Shown here piece after piece: positions 9,283-18,391 of a DNA stretch of 64,000 nt. A program made the translations under genes and the position numbers. The stretch's first letter is position 1; every line of letters starts with the position of its first letter. The DNA comes from Natrinema gari JCM 14663 (GTDB lineage Archaea > Halobacteriota > Halobacteria > Halobacteriales > Natrialbaceae). The notes under the pieces were generated by a model that was given only the letters and a program-made list of their open reading frames with translations, searched no databases and was not told where the DNA came from. Where the stretch lies: NCBI RefSeq assembly GCF_000337175.1, contig NZ_AOIJ01000058.1, positions 1,745 to 65,744 of the forward strand, read 5' to 3'.

Positions 9283-10311
9283 ATGAATCGCGGCGCTGCC
9301 CTTCTCGAGTCGGTTCGCGACATCGTCCCGCAGTGGGGGGTAGCCGTTGCTGCGGCCGTCACTCGACTCGGCGACGGCCTGCTGTTGCTCGCGCTCGGTA
9401 TCGGCGCGTCGTGGGCGATCGCGTGGCGACGGACGGGTCATCGCGGCCGGCAGTTCGGGGCCGGTCGTCCCTTTCGACGGGCGGACGGGCCCTGGTTCCT
9501 CGCCGTTATCATCGGTGGCCTGGCGACGATGACGACGCTGAAACACCTCTTTTCCTTGCCGCGCCCCGAACCCGCCACGGTCGAACCGACCGTCTTCCAG
9601 TCGCCGGTCCGCTCGGTGTCCCGCTCGAGTGCGAGCGCCGACGGCTACGGGTTCCCGAGCGGCCACGCGGTCGGGGCGACCGTCACCTACGGGCTGTTCG
9701 CGATGGTGTTCGAGGCGGGGACGCGACGCCTCCGTCTCGCGGGCGCCGGTGTGATCGTCGCCGCCGTCTGTCTCACACGGCTCGTGCTCGGTGTCCACTA
9801 CCCGCTCGATGTCGTCGCAGGCGTCGCCGTCGGGTGTTGCTATCTCGCCGGCGTGCGGTGGCTCCTCGAACGGTCTCCGTTCGATCGAACGACAACTGCG
9901 TTCGCACTCGCACTGGGACTCGCCGGCGCGGCGATGGTCGCCAGCGGTCGTGCGGACAGTGCCGTCGCGTACGCGGCGCTTGCGGCCGGCGCGCTCGCGG
10001 GCTGGACCCTCGAGCAGTCGACACGACCGCTTGGATCGACAGCCGTCGACCGACGCCGCAGAGAGCCGGCGGCGCTGCTGGGCGCGGTCGTTTTCCTCGC
10101 CGTCGTCGGCACGGTCGGCGTCTCGAGCGGGCCGTCGAACCTGGTCGTCCCGGCTGCCCTTCTCGGTCTCCTGTCGGTCCTGACGGCACTCGCCTTGTCG
10201 CGCTTGCGGCTGGCCGATCCAGCGCCGTGCCGATCGCGGCGGCGTCACGGCGAACGCAGGCCCAACCCGTTTGCGTTGCCGACGCCTTCCCGTACGTATG
10301 CCAGACGATAG
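9283..10311 (+). CDS. PAP2-superfamily membrane phosphatase
   Basis: A 342-residue polytopic membrane protein. The three acid-phosphatase motifs are present in order: KHLFSLPRP (residues about 87-95), YGFPSGHA (about 123-130) and TRLVLGVHYPLDV (about 166-178). These provide the phosphohistidine chemistry for lipid or isoprenoid phosphates. Further hydrophobic segments follow to about residue 310, then a basic tail. The last 14 bases overlap the start of the next gene, implying co-expression. Confidence 0.88.
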   Translation: MNRGAALLESVRDIVPQWGVAVAAAVTRLGDGLLLLALGIGASWAIAWRRTGHRGRQFGAGRPFRRADGPWFLAVIIGGLATMTTLKHLFSLPRPEPATVEPTVFQSPVRSVSRSSASADGYGFPSGHAVGATVTYGLFAMVFEAGTRRLRLAGAGVIVAAVCLTRLVLGVHYPLDVVAGVAVGCCYLAGVRWLLERSPFDRTTTAFALALGLAGAAMVASGRADSAVAYAALAAGALAGWTLEQSTRPLGSTAVDRRRREPAALLGAVVFLAVVGTVGVSSGPSNLVVPAALLGLLSVLTALALSRLRLADPAPCRSRRRHGERRPNPFALPTPSRTYARR

Positions 10312-10642
10312 CCGCGAACGCGGCGTCGAACTCGGTGAGCTACGGGAGACGCTGGAAGGCGAGGAGTATCCCATCGGCCACGACGAGTTGCTCGAGAAAC
10401 ACGGCGACGAAACGGTCGAGATGAGCGGCAATACCACGACGCTCGCGGACCTCATCGGGCCGCTGGGCGAAGACGAGTATCGGGATTATGGCGCGGTCGA
10501 GCAGGCGATCATGAACATGGTCGGCGACGAGGCGATCGGCCGGAAGAACTACAGCGACCGCACGCCGCCCGCGGCGGGCGAACGGCGGCAGGACGAGGGT
10601 CGACCGGGACAGGACGACCAAGGGGAGCAGGAATCGTTCTAG
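10298..10642 (+). CDS. Small haloarchaeal protein, DUF5789/DUF2795-like
   Basis: A 114-residue acidic protein whose first 80 residues resemble small haloarchaeal DUF5789-type proteins (LRETLEGEEYPIGHDELLEKHGDETVE). The C-terminal third is a Gln/Glu/Asp/Arg-rich tail, probably disordered. It overlaps the 3' end of the PAP2 gene by 14 bases. There is no catalytic signature; the family name is from memory and less certain than the coding call. Confidence 0.7.
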   Translation: MPDDSRERGVELGELRETLEGEEYPIGHDELLEKHGDETVEMSGNTTTLADLIGPLGEDEYRDYGAVEQAIMNMVGDEAIGRKNYSDRTPPAAGERRQDEGRPGQDDQGEQESF

Positions 10643-10687
10643 ACCGCTGGCCGGAGACGTCAACCGTGGCGTCGACCGCGGCTCCCG

Positions 10688-12685
<1,998 letters not shown>

Positions 12686-12717
12686 TGGCCGTGCTCAGTG
12701 GTCGCCGGCAATAAGGA

Positions 12718-13362
12718 TTATCGACGCACCGACCCACGCTCGGCGGCGACCGCTACCGGCGCGATCGGCTCGCGGTCTGACATTGTGACGGCCTGCGTGA
12801 GCGTCTCGGAGCCGCTCCCGATGATACCGTCCCCGTTCTCGAGGTCAATGACGACCTCGTCCCCGACTTCGATGCCGGTCTCGTTCGCGTAGCCGCGTGG
12901 CACTTCCAGGACCCACTTTCCACGCCCGGCGTATCGAAGGTCTTCCCCGTCCTCGTCGGGGCCAGGCGCGCGGGCGTGGTGGATCGTCGTGATCTCGCGA
13001 TCCGCGTCGATAAAGACGATGTCGATATCGAACTCCATCCCGCGCATCACGTAGGCCAGTTCCTGTTCCTCGTCGTGGACGAACAACATGCCATTACCCG
13101 GCTCGAGGGAGTCGTGGTCGCTCAGCCCGGTGTACCGCTCGGCACCGGAGTCCGCGACCGCCACGTCAACGACGGCTTTGGGGGTGCGGTTACCGTCACC
13201 GTCCGCGGTCGACTTCTCGTCGACCCCGCCATCGAAGACGCGGACCGCACCTTCGTCAGGACCCCACGGAGCCGAGACGAGCCCCACCTGAACGAGGAGC
13301 AGCCCGACGAGAGAAAGACCGGCGACCACGAGTAGGCCCCGCAATACGTACTCGACTGCCAT
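12718..13362 (-). CDS. DUF192 family exported or membrane-anchored protein
   Basis: A 214-residue protein with an N-terminal hydrophobic segment (about residues 6-28), then a DUF192 domain. Recognisable are RYTGLSDHDSLEPGNGMLFVHDEE, the YVMRGMEFDIDIVFID core and GKWVLEVPRGYAN. DUF192 proteins are small beta-rich extracytoplasmic proteins of unclear role. The start is the ATG complementing 13360-13362. It lies downstream of the ABC exporter reading in the same direction, about 30 bases apart at the intergenic junction, so joint transcription is possible. Confidence 0.85.
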   Translation of the reverse strand: MAVEYVLRGLLVVAGLSLVGLLLVQVGLVSAPWGPDEGAVRVFDGGVDEKSTADGDGNRTPKAVVDVAVADSGAERYTGLSDHDSLEPGNGMLFVHDEEQELAYVMRGMEFDIDIVFIDADREITTIHHARAPGPDEDGEDLRYAGRGKWVLEVPRGYANETGIEVGDEVVIDLENGDGIIGSGSETLTQAVTMSDREPIAPVAVAAERGSVRR

Positions 13363-13424
13363 GCAGATGTCCTGCACGACGAGAGAGTAAAGGTTATTCG
13401 GACGGACCCACTCGTTGCGGATGC

Positions 13425-13498
13425 GGGCTCGTGGTCTAGCTGGTCATGACGCGGCCTTTACAAGGCCGAGGTCGGTGGTTCGAACCCGCCCGAGCCCA
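13425..13498 (+). tRNA. tRNA-Val (anticodon UAC)
   Basis: A 74-base cloverleaf with acceptor stem GGGCTCG/CGAGCCC, anticodon stem CGGCC/GGCCG with loop TTTACAA (anticodon TAC), T-loop GGTTCGAACCC and discriminator A. CCA is not encoded. A hairpin follows immediately, and the last 23 bases are repeated about 120 bases downstream. Confidence 0.95.
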
Positions 13499-13500
13499 CT

Positions 13501-13535
13501 ATTGCTGTCGCGAACAATTCGTGAGCGACAGCAAT
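13501..13535 (+). terminator. Hairpin immediately after tRNA-Val
   Basis: An 11-bp perfect inverted repeat, ATTGCTGTCGC/GCGACAGCAAT, with a 13-base loop begins three bases after the tRNA. It may aid 3' processing or termination, or be part of the duplicated unit: a related hairpin at 13623-13649 follows the second copy of the tRNA end. Confidence 0.5.
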
Positions 13536-13594
13536 GGAACGCGAGCGGCGGTTCGAACTACGGAACGAGCGAGCGTTGGCGAGCGAAGTTCAGA

Positions 13595-13617
13595 TGGTTC
13601 GAACCCGCCCGAGCCCA
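13595..13617 (+). repeat. Duplicated 3' end of tRNA-Val (att-like scar)
   Basis: Bases 13595-13617 repeat exactly the last 23 bases of tRNA-Val (13476-13498), from the T-arm to the discriminator base. A hairpin similar to the one after the real tRNA follows. This is the usual footprint of site-specific integration at a tRNA gene, with nothing left between the copies but about 100 bases. Confidence 0.7.
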
Positions 13618-13854
13618 TATCTCTGCCACGAGCGATTCGTGAGCGGCAGCACTCCGTCGGGAGCGGCGGGTATAATCTCAGTTGCGGGTCGACCGCGTCA
13701 CCTCGCTCAGTTTCGACCGCCCTCGAGCGGTGGCGCTATCCGGGGTCGTTCGAACCGGCAGGATATCGTCGTCCCATTCCGACGACCGAACACAGTCGTT
13801 CCCTCGAGTCGGCCCACTCCGTTTCCCTCTCGGTCCGAATCCCACCCGGACCGG

Positions 13855-14301
13855 TCACTGCTTGAGCCGTGCGACGTTTTCGCGGATCTGGCCGAGAAGC
13901 CCCTCACCCGATCCAGTCTGGAGCGCGGCGTGCAGCGTCGAATTTTCCGGTTCGTCCTCGACGACGATCCGGAGGTACGGCTCGAGCTGTTCGAAGTTGT
14001 CCGCGAGGACGACGGTATGGTTGTCCTCGTCGTGGTCGACGACGCCGGCGTCGTCCAGTTTCGGGACATGGCACTGGACCGACGAGACGTAGACGCTCTT
14101 GTATTCGTTCTTCGCGACTTCGTCGGGGGGCACGTCGTGTTCCCACCCTGCGACCGTCTCCGCCAGCGTCGAAAGTTCGATCGGTTCTTCGTGTCCGCGC
14201 AACGCATAGAGGAGGTAGCGACGGCGGCGGTTCGCCAACAGCTCGAGGATGGTATCGGCGTCGAGTTCTCGGGCCTCCTGACTCGAGGTAAGGGCTGCCA
14301 T
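13855..14301 (-). CDS. DUF7344-type winged-helix regulator
   Basis: A 148-residue protein with the haloarchaeal pattern ILELLANRRRRYLLYAL (about residues 18-34), followed by a winged helix and the strongly conserved VSSVQCHVPKLDDAGVVDHD segment (about 72-91). Many haloarchaeal paralogues of this DUF7344 class are presumed transcription regulators. The target is unknown; it sits alone between two tRNA genes. The start is the ATG complementing 14299-14301. Confidence 0.82.
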   Translation of the reverse strand: MAALTSSQEARELDADTILELLANRRRRYLLYALRGHEEPIELSTLAETVAGWEHDVPPDEVAKNEYKSVYVSSVQCHVPKLDDAGVVDHDEDNHTVVLADNFEQLEPYLRIVVEDEPENSTLHAALQTGSGEGLLGQIRENVARLKQ

Positions 14302-14489
14302 AACACGATATTACCCCCCAGTGCTGAAAAGGGTGTCTTGAATATCCGAAATTCCAACAGACGGCGGGTAATCACGCATAGAGGTCCCGTATCGTCCACA
14401 TTACTCGGTTTTCAGATACTTACGTTGATCGTCGGATCGGCGTCGAGTCTCCTGTAAGTGGCGTGGAACACCGATCGCGATTCGAAATC

Positions 14490-14500
14490 CTTTTTTATAC
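14490..14500 (+). promoter_or_regulatory. TATA box of tRNA-Phe
   Basis: The T/A run TTTTTTATACC lies about 22-32 bases upstream of the tRNA-Phe 5' end, the expected spacing for an archaeal promoter with transcription starting just before the mature end. Confidence 0.65.
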
Positions 14501-14521
14501 CCTGGACGGAGAATGGAGTAG

Positions 14522-14595
14522 GCCGCCTTAGCTCAGACTGGGAGAGCACTCGACTGAAGATCGAGCTGTCCCCGGTTCAAATCCGGGAGGCGGCA
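14522..14595 (+). tRNA. tRNA-Phe (anticodon GAA), integration site
   Basis: A 74-base tRNA with acceptor stem GCCGCCT/AGGCGGC, anticodon stem CTCGA/TCGAG and loop CTGAAGA (anticodon GAA), T-loop GGTTCAAATCC and discriminator A. Its 3' half, from the anticodon-stem end, is repeated exactly at 33129-33162. The integrated element therefore left an intact tRNA at the left junction. Confidence 0.96.
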
Positions 14596-14596
14596 T
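14563..14596 (+). repeat. attL: 34-bp repeat in the tRNA-Phe 3' end
   Basis: Identical over 34 bases to 33129-33162. It covers the variable region, T-arm, 3' acceptor strand and one base beyond. Identity stops abruptly on both sides, marking the common att core. Confidence 0.93.
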
Positions 14597-14852
14597 ACTT
14601 TTGCGGTTCGTTGCGTATTGACCGTATAGCAGTGGATTTCGGCAGTGTTGCCCCCGCGATTTCCGGAGAGATTTGAACCGGCTCACGAACGCACCCTTCG
14701 CCGTCGGGCGTTTCATTACATTGTACGTTCCGAGGCACCTTCATTCCTTCCCCTATTCGGGAACGAATTGTGTGGTGCCGTCGGCTACGCGCGTCGTTTT
14801 CGGGGGATTCAGATTCAGAGGGAATGAGTCAACAGGTAGGTGTTGCGCCCGC

Positions 14853-15434
14853 TCACCGGAGGTGTTCGAGAATCTGTAGGATACGGAATCCGAGTTCACC
14901 GTAGTCCTTCTCGGTCTGCCCCGCCCGCTCGCGCAGTGCCTCTATGCGCTCGGTGTACTCCTCGTTGATTACGAGTTCGAGTTTGGCACCGTTTTTGTCT
15001 TCAAATTCGTCAGCCATGTCATAGAGGCCGGTCAGTAGGTACTTTTCGTCACGGTTCCCGCGAACGACAGGCGACCAGAATTGGAAAACGAAGGAGTCGT
15101 CGTCGGCGTCGAAGAGGTCGGTGACGTACTCTTTGTCCGAGTTGAATTTCCGCCACAAGCGCTCGAGGGTGTGCTGGTAGTCTTCGTTCCCGTACTCGGC
15201 CCATCGGTCGGTATCGGGCGTCCCCGAGTAGTGAAGCCCGTCGATGTGGGTCACGACCTCGCAGGTGTAGACGACTCGTTCACCTCGTTCGGTGTTGTCT
15301 ACCCCTATCACGTCGATTTCGAGTTGGTTGCCTTGCTTTTGCGACCGCTGGTTATACATCACCAACTCGCACCCTTCTACGAGTCGAAGATACGAGCCGA
15401 CGAGAAGTTCGCCTGATTCGGGCTGTTCAGTCAT
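14853..15434 (-). CDS. Hypothetical protein with PD-(D/E)XK-like core
   Basis: A 193-residue protein. The region LVMYNQRSQKQGNQLEIDVIG (about residues 24-44) followed by VVYTCEVVTHIDGLHYSG resembles the strand order of PD-(D/E)XK nuclease folds such as the YraN or archaeal resolvase type. There Asp and a later Glu lie on adjacent strands. The usual Glu-x-Lys is Glu-Val-Val here, so activity is doubtful. The remainder is helical and acidic. It is the first gene inside attL and may form a unit with the 55-residue gene just upstream (15441-15608). Confidence 0.55.
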   Translation of the reverse strand: MTEQPESGELLVGSYLRLVEGCELVMYNQRSQKQGNQLEIDVIGVDNTERGERVVYTCEVVTHIDGLHYSGTPDTDRWAEYGNEDYQHTLERLWRKFNSDKEYVTDLFDADDDSFVFQFWSPVVRGNRDEKYLLTGLYDMADEFEDKNGAKLELVINEEYTERIEALRERAGQTEKDYGELGFRILQILEHLR

Positions 15435-15440
15435 GCTGGC

Positions 15441-15608
15441 TTATGAGCCGTCGTCAGGCACGCTTCGAACGATAGCAAAATCTTCGTGAGGATGTTCGGT
15501 ATCAAGTTCAATCAACTTCTTAATAGCCTCTTCGTGAGACACATCCTGCGCTTCCACTCGGTACTTGTTCGGTAGAATGCGAACAACGGTGAGGGTGTCA
15601 TCAGCCAT
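15441..15608 (-). CDS. Small hypothetical protein, 55 aa
   Basis: An acidic 55-residue open frame beginning MADDTLTVVRILPNKYRVEA, ending six bases before the next gene (14853-15434) on the same strand, which suggests a two-gene unit. The KYRVEAQDVSHEEAIKKLIELD segment predicts a short beta-beta-alpha fold. No family is recognised. Confidence 0.6.
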   Translation of the reverse strand: MADDTLTVVRILPNKYRVEAQDVSHEEAIKKLIELDTEHPHEDFAIVRSVPDDGS

Positions 15609-15746
15609 ACTATGTCAAGCTGAACATTAGATGAATGCCAAATATATCTATCGCAAAGAAGGCAGTTTCCGGTATTCATACAGAGAATACGTCGATAGTA
15701 GTCATAGAAGATGAAGATTTTCCCGACTGGTATGTGAATAGCGGTA

Positions 15747-16154
15747 ATGATGAACCCTCACGCCCTTGAACAAGTCCTTCGACGGAAGTCGATACCGCGT
15801 GGTCAAATCACCCTGCTGAAAGAACTATACGAGCGGGAGAAAGACGAGTGGGTTTCGAGTAGTGAACTTATCGACCGGATTCGGTGGGGGAACGAAGAGC
15901 GGTTCCCCGGAGTGTTAGGAGCATTCGCCAACCGAATCAACGCGACAGCCGAAATCACGGGCAACCCCGGTTCGAGTGCGTTTTTCGAGCGGGAGAAGAT
16001 TGACGGCCAAACGCACTATCGACTACGGTCAGAAGCACGCGAGGCGATTGAAGAGGTGCAAGTCCTTCTTGACACCTTCGACCAGCACTCAATGTCGGAG
16101 TTGCTCGAACCGGAAACGGAAATCGAGGCTGAACGGCTTGAGAGCGAGGCCTAA
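15747..16154 (+). CDS. Hypothetical, possibly winged-helix protein
   Basis: A 135-residue protein with a central helix-rich part (RGQITLLKELYEREKDEWVSSSELIDRIRWG) and a strand pair (ERFPGVLGAFANRINA, HYRLRSEAREAIEE). Together these suggest a winged-helix DNA-binding fold of the kind common on haloarchaeal elements. Two ATGs (15747, 15750) are adjacent. It is convergent with the DUF2892 gene. The assignment is weak beyond being a real acidic protein. Confidence 0.6.
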   Translation: MMNPHALEQVLRRKSIPRGQITLLKELYEREKDEWVSSSELIDRIRWGNEERFPGVLGAFANRINATAEITGNPGSSAFFEREKIDGQTHYRLRSEAREAIEEVQVLLDTFDQHSMSELLEPETEIEAERLESEA

Positions 16155-16186
16155 CCCCTCTCTTTCCACTCGAAGAAAGCCAATCG

Positions 16187-16396
16187 TTACTCGTCGGTCG
16201 TGTCAATACCGAGCGTCTTATTCAGCCCACAGAAACAGGTTGTCGCGTTAAATCCGAACCCGACCGCCCCAACGAGAGCAAGCAGACTGGTCTTGCGTTT
16301 CCCTTTTCGGAGTGTGTTTACTGCTACGAGAGTCAGCACAACGGCGAGTAGTGCGCGGACGAGTCTGTCACGGCCACCAACATTTTGTTCAACCAT
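16187..16396 (-). CDS. DUF2892 small membrane protein
   Basis: A 69-residue protein of DUF2892 type. The N-terminal NVGGRDRLVRALLAVVL, a second hydrophobic segment and the Cys-containing C-terminal CFCGLNKTLGIDT follow the family layout (NxGxxDRxxR ... C...GxxT). Members are two-helix membrane proteins of unknown role, sometimes fused to rhodanese domains. Nothing in the neighbourhood gives a specific function. Confidence 0.8.
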   Translation of the reverse strand: MVEQNVGGRDRLVRALLAVVLTLVAVNTLRKGKRKTSLLALVGAVGFGFNATTCFCGLNKTLGIDTTDE

Positions 16397-16438
16397 ATCT
16401 GAATAATAGGTCGCCTCGGGCTTGTATCTTCCCGAGAA

Positions 16439-16912
16439 TCAGAACCCGCTCGAGACTTCGATTTCGTACTCTTCGATACGGCTCGCGTCTTGGCCGGTGA
16501 ACATACAGTCGAACTCCCACTCACGACCAGCCGCAAGGTCGCTCACGTTGTCGAGTCCTTCACCTATCTGCGTCCCTTCCGAGTCAAGGAACGTCGCGGT
16601 CGCCTCGACGTAGCCGATTGCACTGTCAGTGTTGTTGACGGCAGTTCCACGAACACCCGAAGAGAACTCTTCGCTGTAGAACTCGTGGTCGAGAATCTCT
16701 ACGTCCGACTGGTTATCGTCACCGCTGTCTCCGCTATTGGTGTCGCCGCCGTTGTTGTCTCCGTTATTGTTTCCGGAGTCGCTGGTATCGCTGTCACCGC
16801 TGTTTCCGTTGGCGTTTCCTTCGTCTGAATCACTCTCGTCGCTGGTACACCCTGCGAGTCCGAGGGCGGTAGCGGTCGCACCTATGCTTGCCAGATACTT
16901 CCGTCGGAACAT
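16439..16912 (-). CDS. Secreted lipoprotein with low-complexity linker
   Basis: A 157-residue exported protein. The N-terminus RRKYLASIGATATALGLAGCTS carries a twin-arginine-like start and a lipobox ending LAGC (Cys about residue 22), as usual for haloarchaeal lipoproteins. Residues about 25-70 are an Asp/Gly/Asn/Ser-rich linker. The C-terminal part (VEILDHEFYSEEFSSGVRG ... AIGYVEATATFLDSEGTQIG) resembles an FxLYD-type beta-sandwich. TATA-like TTATAA at about 16940 fits a leaderless transcript. It is divergent from the HTH gene at 17025, with an operator-like palindrome between. Confidence 0.8.
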   Translation of the reverse strand: MFRRKYLASIGATATALGLAGCTSDESDSDEGNANGNSGDSDTSDSGNNNGDNNGGDTNSGDSGDDNQSDVEILDHEFYSEEFSSGVRGTAVNNTDSAIGYVEATATFLDSEGTQIGEGLDNVSDLAAGREWEFDCMFTGQDASRIEEYEIEVSSGF

Positions 16913-16955
16913 TTCATTTCAACACAAAACAGAGAGTCCTTATAATTGTTGCTGT

Positions 16956-16974
16956 AGTTAACGCTATGTTAACT
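16956..16974. promoter_or_regulatory. Operator-like palindrome between divergent genes
   Basis: The perfect inverted repeat AGTTAAC-GCTAT-GTTAACT lies in the divergent promoter region, 44-62 bases upstream of the lipoprotein start and about 50 bases before the HTH start. It is a natural candidate for the binding site of the adjacent PhiH1-repressor-like protein. Confidence 0.55.
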
Positions 16975-17024
16975 GAACCATACTATTCGTGATATGTAAC
17001 GACAAGTGGCGCGAGTTTTCGACA

Positions 17025-17294
17025 ATGAGAAAATCGGCGGATTGGATGAGTATCGCGGACGAACGGATTCTTGAGGCGCTTCAGGAGAAAGAATCAGGCA
17101 CGCCGACAAGTCTGTCACAAGACGAATACGTCCGATTCAGCCGTACGCATCTACACCAGAGGATGAAAAAATTAGAACGCCATGGATTGATTCGTTTTCT
17201 CGGGAATGGGGTGTACGTCCTTACCAACGAAGGCCAACTGTACCTTGATGGTGAACTCGACGCGGCGGAACTCGAACCGGACGACGAAGACTGA
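17025..17294 (+). CDS. PhiH1-repressor-like winged-helix regulator
   Basis: An 89-residue protein with the haloarchaeal virus-repressor pattern: SADWMSIADERILEAL (about residues 4-19), then HLHQRMKKLERHGLIRFLGNGVYVLTNEG as recognition helix and wing, and an acidic tail. Such proteins regulate element or viral genes. The start is the ATG at 17025; a GTG at 16989 would add 12 residues. It probably binds the palindrome at 16956-16974 and controls itself and the divergent lipoprotein gene. Confidence 0.8.
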   Translation: MRKSADWMSIADERILEALQEKESGTPTSLSQDEYVRFSRTHLHQRMKKLERHGLIRFLGNGVYVLTNEGQLYLDGELDAAELEPDDED

Positions 17295-17307
17295 ACCTGC
17301 TCTTTCC

Positions 17308-17517
17308 CTAAAACGGAACGAGAAGGTTTCTATCGCGCCCTTCGATGATGGCAGCACCACCAGCGGGTCGAGAGAGTCGCATGAGTGTGTCGTGAACGCG
17401 TTCGTCGCGGAGCGAATGGCATTGAAGGTCGTTTCTGACGGTCGCTCTGCGGCGCTGTACGGCCATTTGAGTGGCTTCTAATTCCCACTGCGCATTGTAT
17501 ATAGAATTATGATTCAC
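17308..17517 (-). CDS. Possible small gene, 69 aa
   Basis: An open frame converging on the HTH gene. The translation has amphipathic helical character (WELEATQMAVQRRRATVRNDLQC) but is not acidic. A/T-rich sequence suitable for a promoter precedes it. It could equally be a chance frame in a 350-base gap that also holds the structured leader. Confidence 0.3.
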   Translation of the reverse strand: MNHNSIYNAQWELEATQMAVQRRRATVRNDLQCHSLRDERVHDTLMRLSRPAGGAAIIEGRDRNLLVPF

Positions 17518-17534
17518 TACAATTATAATGCCAC

Positions 17535-17635
17535 GGCACCTACTATATTGTACGGAGCCACTGTCTCTTCGGGGTAATCTCGCTATGAGAAAGCCCGGCG
17601 CTTGGGACGCCGGACAGTGGCTCTCTGAAGGTGCC
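17535..17635 (+). ncRNA. Structured leader RNA candidate upstream of the SWIM gene
   Basis: A nested set of inverted repeats folds this 101-base interval into a closed multibranch structure. P1 is GGCACCT/AGGTGCC (17535-17541 with 17629-17635). P2 is an 11-bp perfect helix, GAGCCACTGTC/GACAGTGGCTC (17555-17565 with 17613-17623). Inside P2 are two hairpins, TCTC-GCTAT-GAGA and CCGGCG-CTTGGGA-CGCCGG. A TATA-like TATATA lies near 17498. The structure ends eight bases before the ATG of the SWIM zinc-finger gene, so it would form in that gene's 5' leader. I do not recognise a known family. Confidence 0.55.
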
Positions 17636-17643
17636 AGAAAGCC

Positions 17644-18063
17644 ATGAGTACATCCACGCTCGACTTACTTGAGTACGACGACCAGATAGCCAAGAGGGCG
17701 CAGTGGGAAGCCTTCGAGTTCACCGCCCTCGGTGACGGCGACGTAGAAGTAGTGAACGACTCTCACGAAGAAGCCGACGACCACACCTACACGGTTCACG
17801 TCGAGGGCGGTATCCCGTCGGACTGTACGTGTCCGGCATGGGAGTACCAGCCCGGCGCGTGCAAGCACATGGTCGCCGTCGCCATTCGAGAGCCAGTCCT
17901 CGAAGCGGCCAGCCGGGAGCAGCCTGTCCGCGCTGACGGTGGTACTGCCACCCTCGACTCGTTCACTACCGAGGACACCGACGAAGGCAAGTGCTGGTGC
18001 GACGACTCGGACTTCCCGTGTTTCGGATGCTACAACGATGGTCGGCGCGACCTTCCGGGTTGA
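17644..18063 (+). CDS. SWIM zinc-finger protein
   Basis: A 139-residue protein with a SWIM-type zinc site, DCTCPAWEYQPGACKHMVAVAI (CxC...CxH, about residues 59-80). It is preceded by the usual beta-strand lead-in (HTYTVHVEGGIPSD). A second Cys-rich segment near the C-terminus (KCWCDDSDFPCFGCYNDG) may bind another metal. SWIM proteins are thought to bind DNA or proteins; small ones are frequent on haloarchaeal plasmids and elements. It is followed within six bases by another zinc-finger gene and then by a TATA-binding protein paralogue. Confidence 0.85.
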   Translation: MSTSTLDLLEYDDQIAKRAQWEAFEFTALGDGDVEVVNDSHEEADDHTYTVHVEGGIPSDCTCPAWEYQPGACKHMVAVAIREPVLEAASREQPVRADGGTATLDSFTTEDTDEGKCWCDDSDFPCFGCYNDGRRDLPG

Positions 18064-18069
18064 GGGCGA

Positions 18070-18345
18070 ATGACCCGACCGTCGCCTGCGGCGGCTCTCA
18101 ACGGCGTCGAGACAGGCCACATTTGCGACCAGTGCAACCGGGGAATCCGGACAGGCGACAAAGCCGTCGTCTACGCCACCTACTACGACGCCGATGGGTG
18201 GGTCGTCCGGCGCGTGTGGTGCGACGACTGTGGAAGTACGACCATCGGCTTACCGACCGATGGTGCCGACGAAGTCGTGGTCGAGGCCGTGTACTGGCAG
18301 GGACGACTCGTCGGTGTGACCACGGTAGACCGGAGTCGGCCTTGA
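18070..18345 (+). CDS. Small zinc-ribbon protein
   Basis: A 91-residue protein with two CxxC pairs, CDQCNRGIRTGDKAV and VWCDDCGS (about residues 19-55), framing a short beta-rich domain (VYATYYDADGWVVRR). This gives a zinc-ribbon-like fold. The C-terminal part is an acidic strand-rich tail. It starts six bases after the SWIM gene ends and is presumably co-transcribed. The role is unknown; a small regulator or nucleic-acid-binding adaptor is plausible. Confidence 0.7.
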   Translation: MTRPSPAAALNGVETGHICDQCNRGIRTGDKAVVYATYYDADGWVVRRVWCDDCGSTTIGLPTDGADEVVVEAVYWQGRLVGVTTVDRSRP

Positions 18346-18391
18346 CCAAGACCAACCGGACTTATACCCAACAGCCACCTTTCTCGGAATA

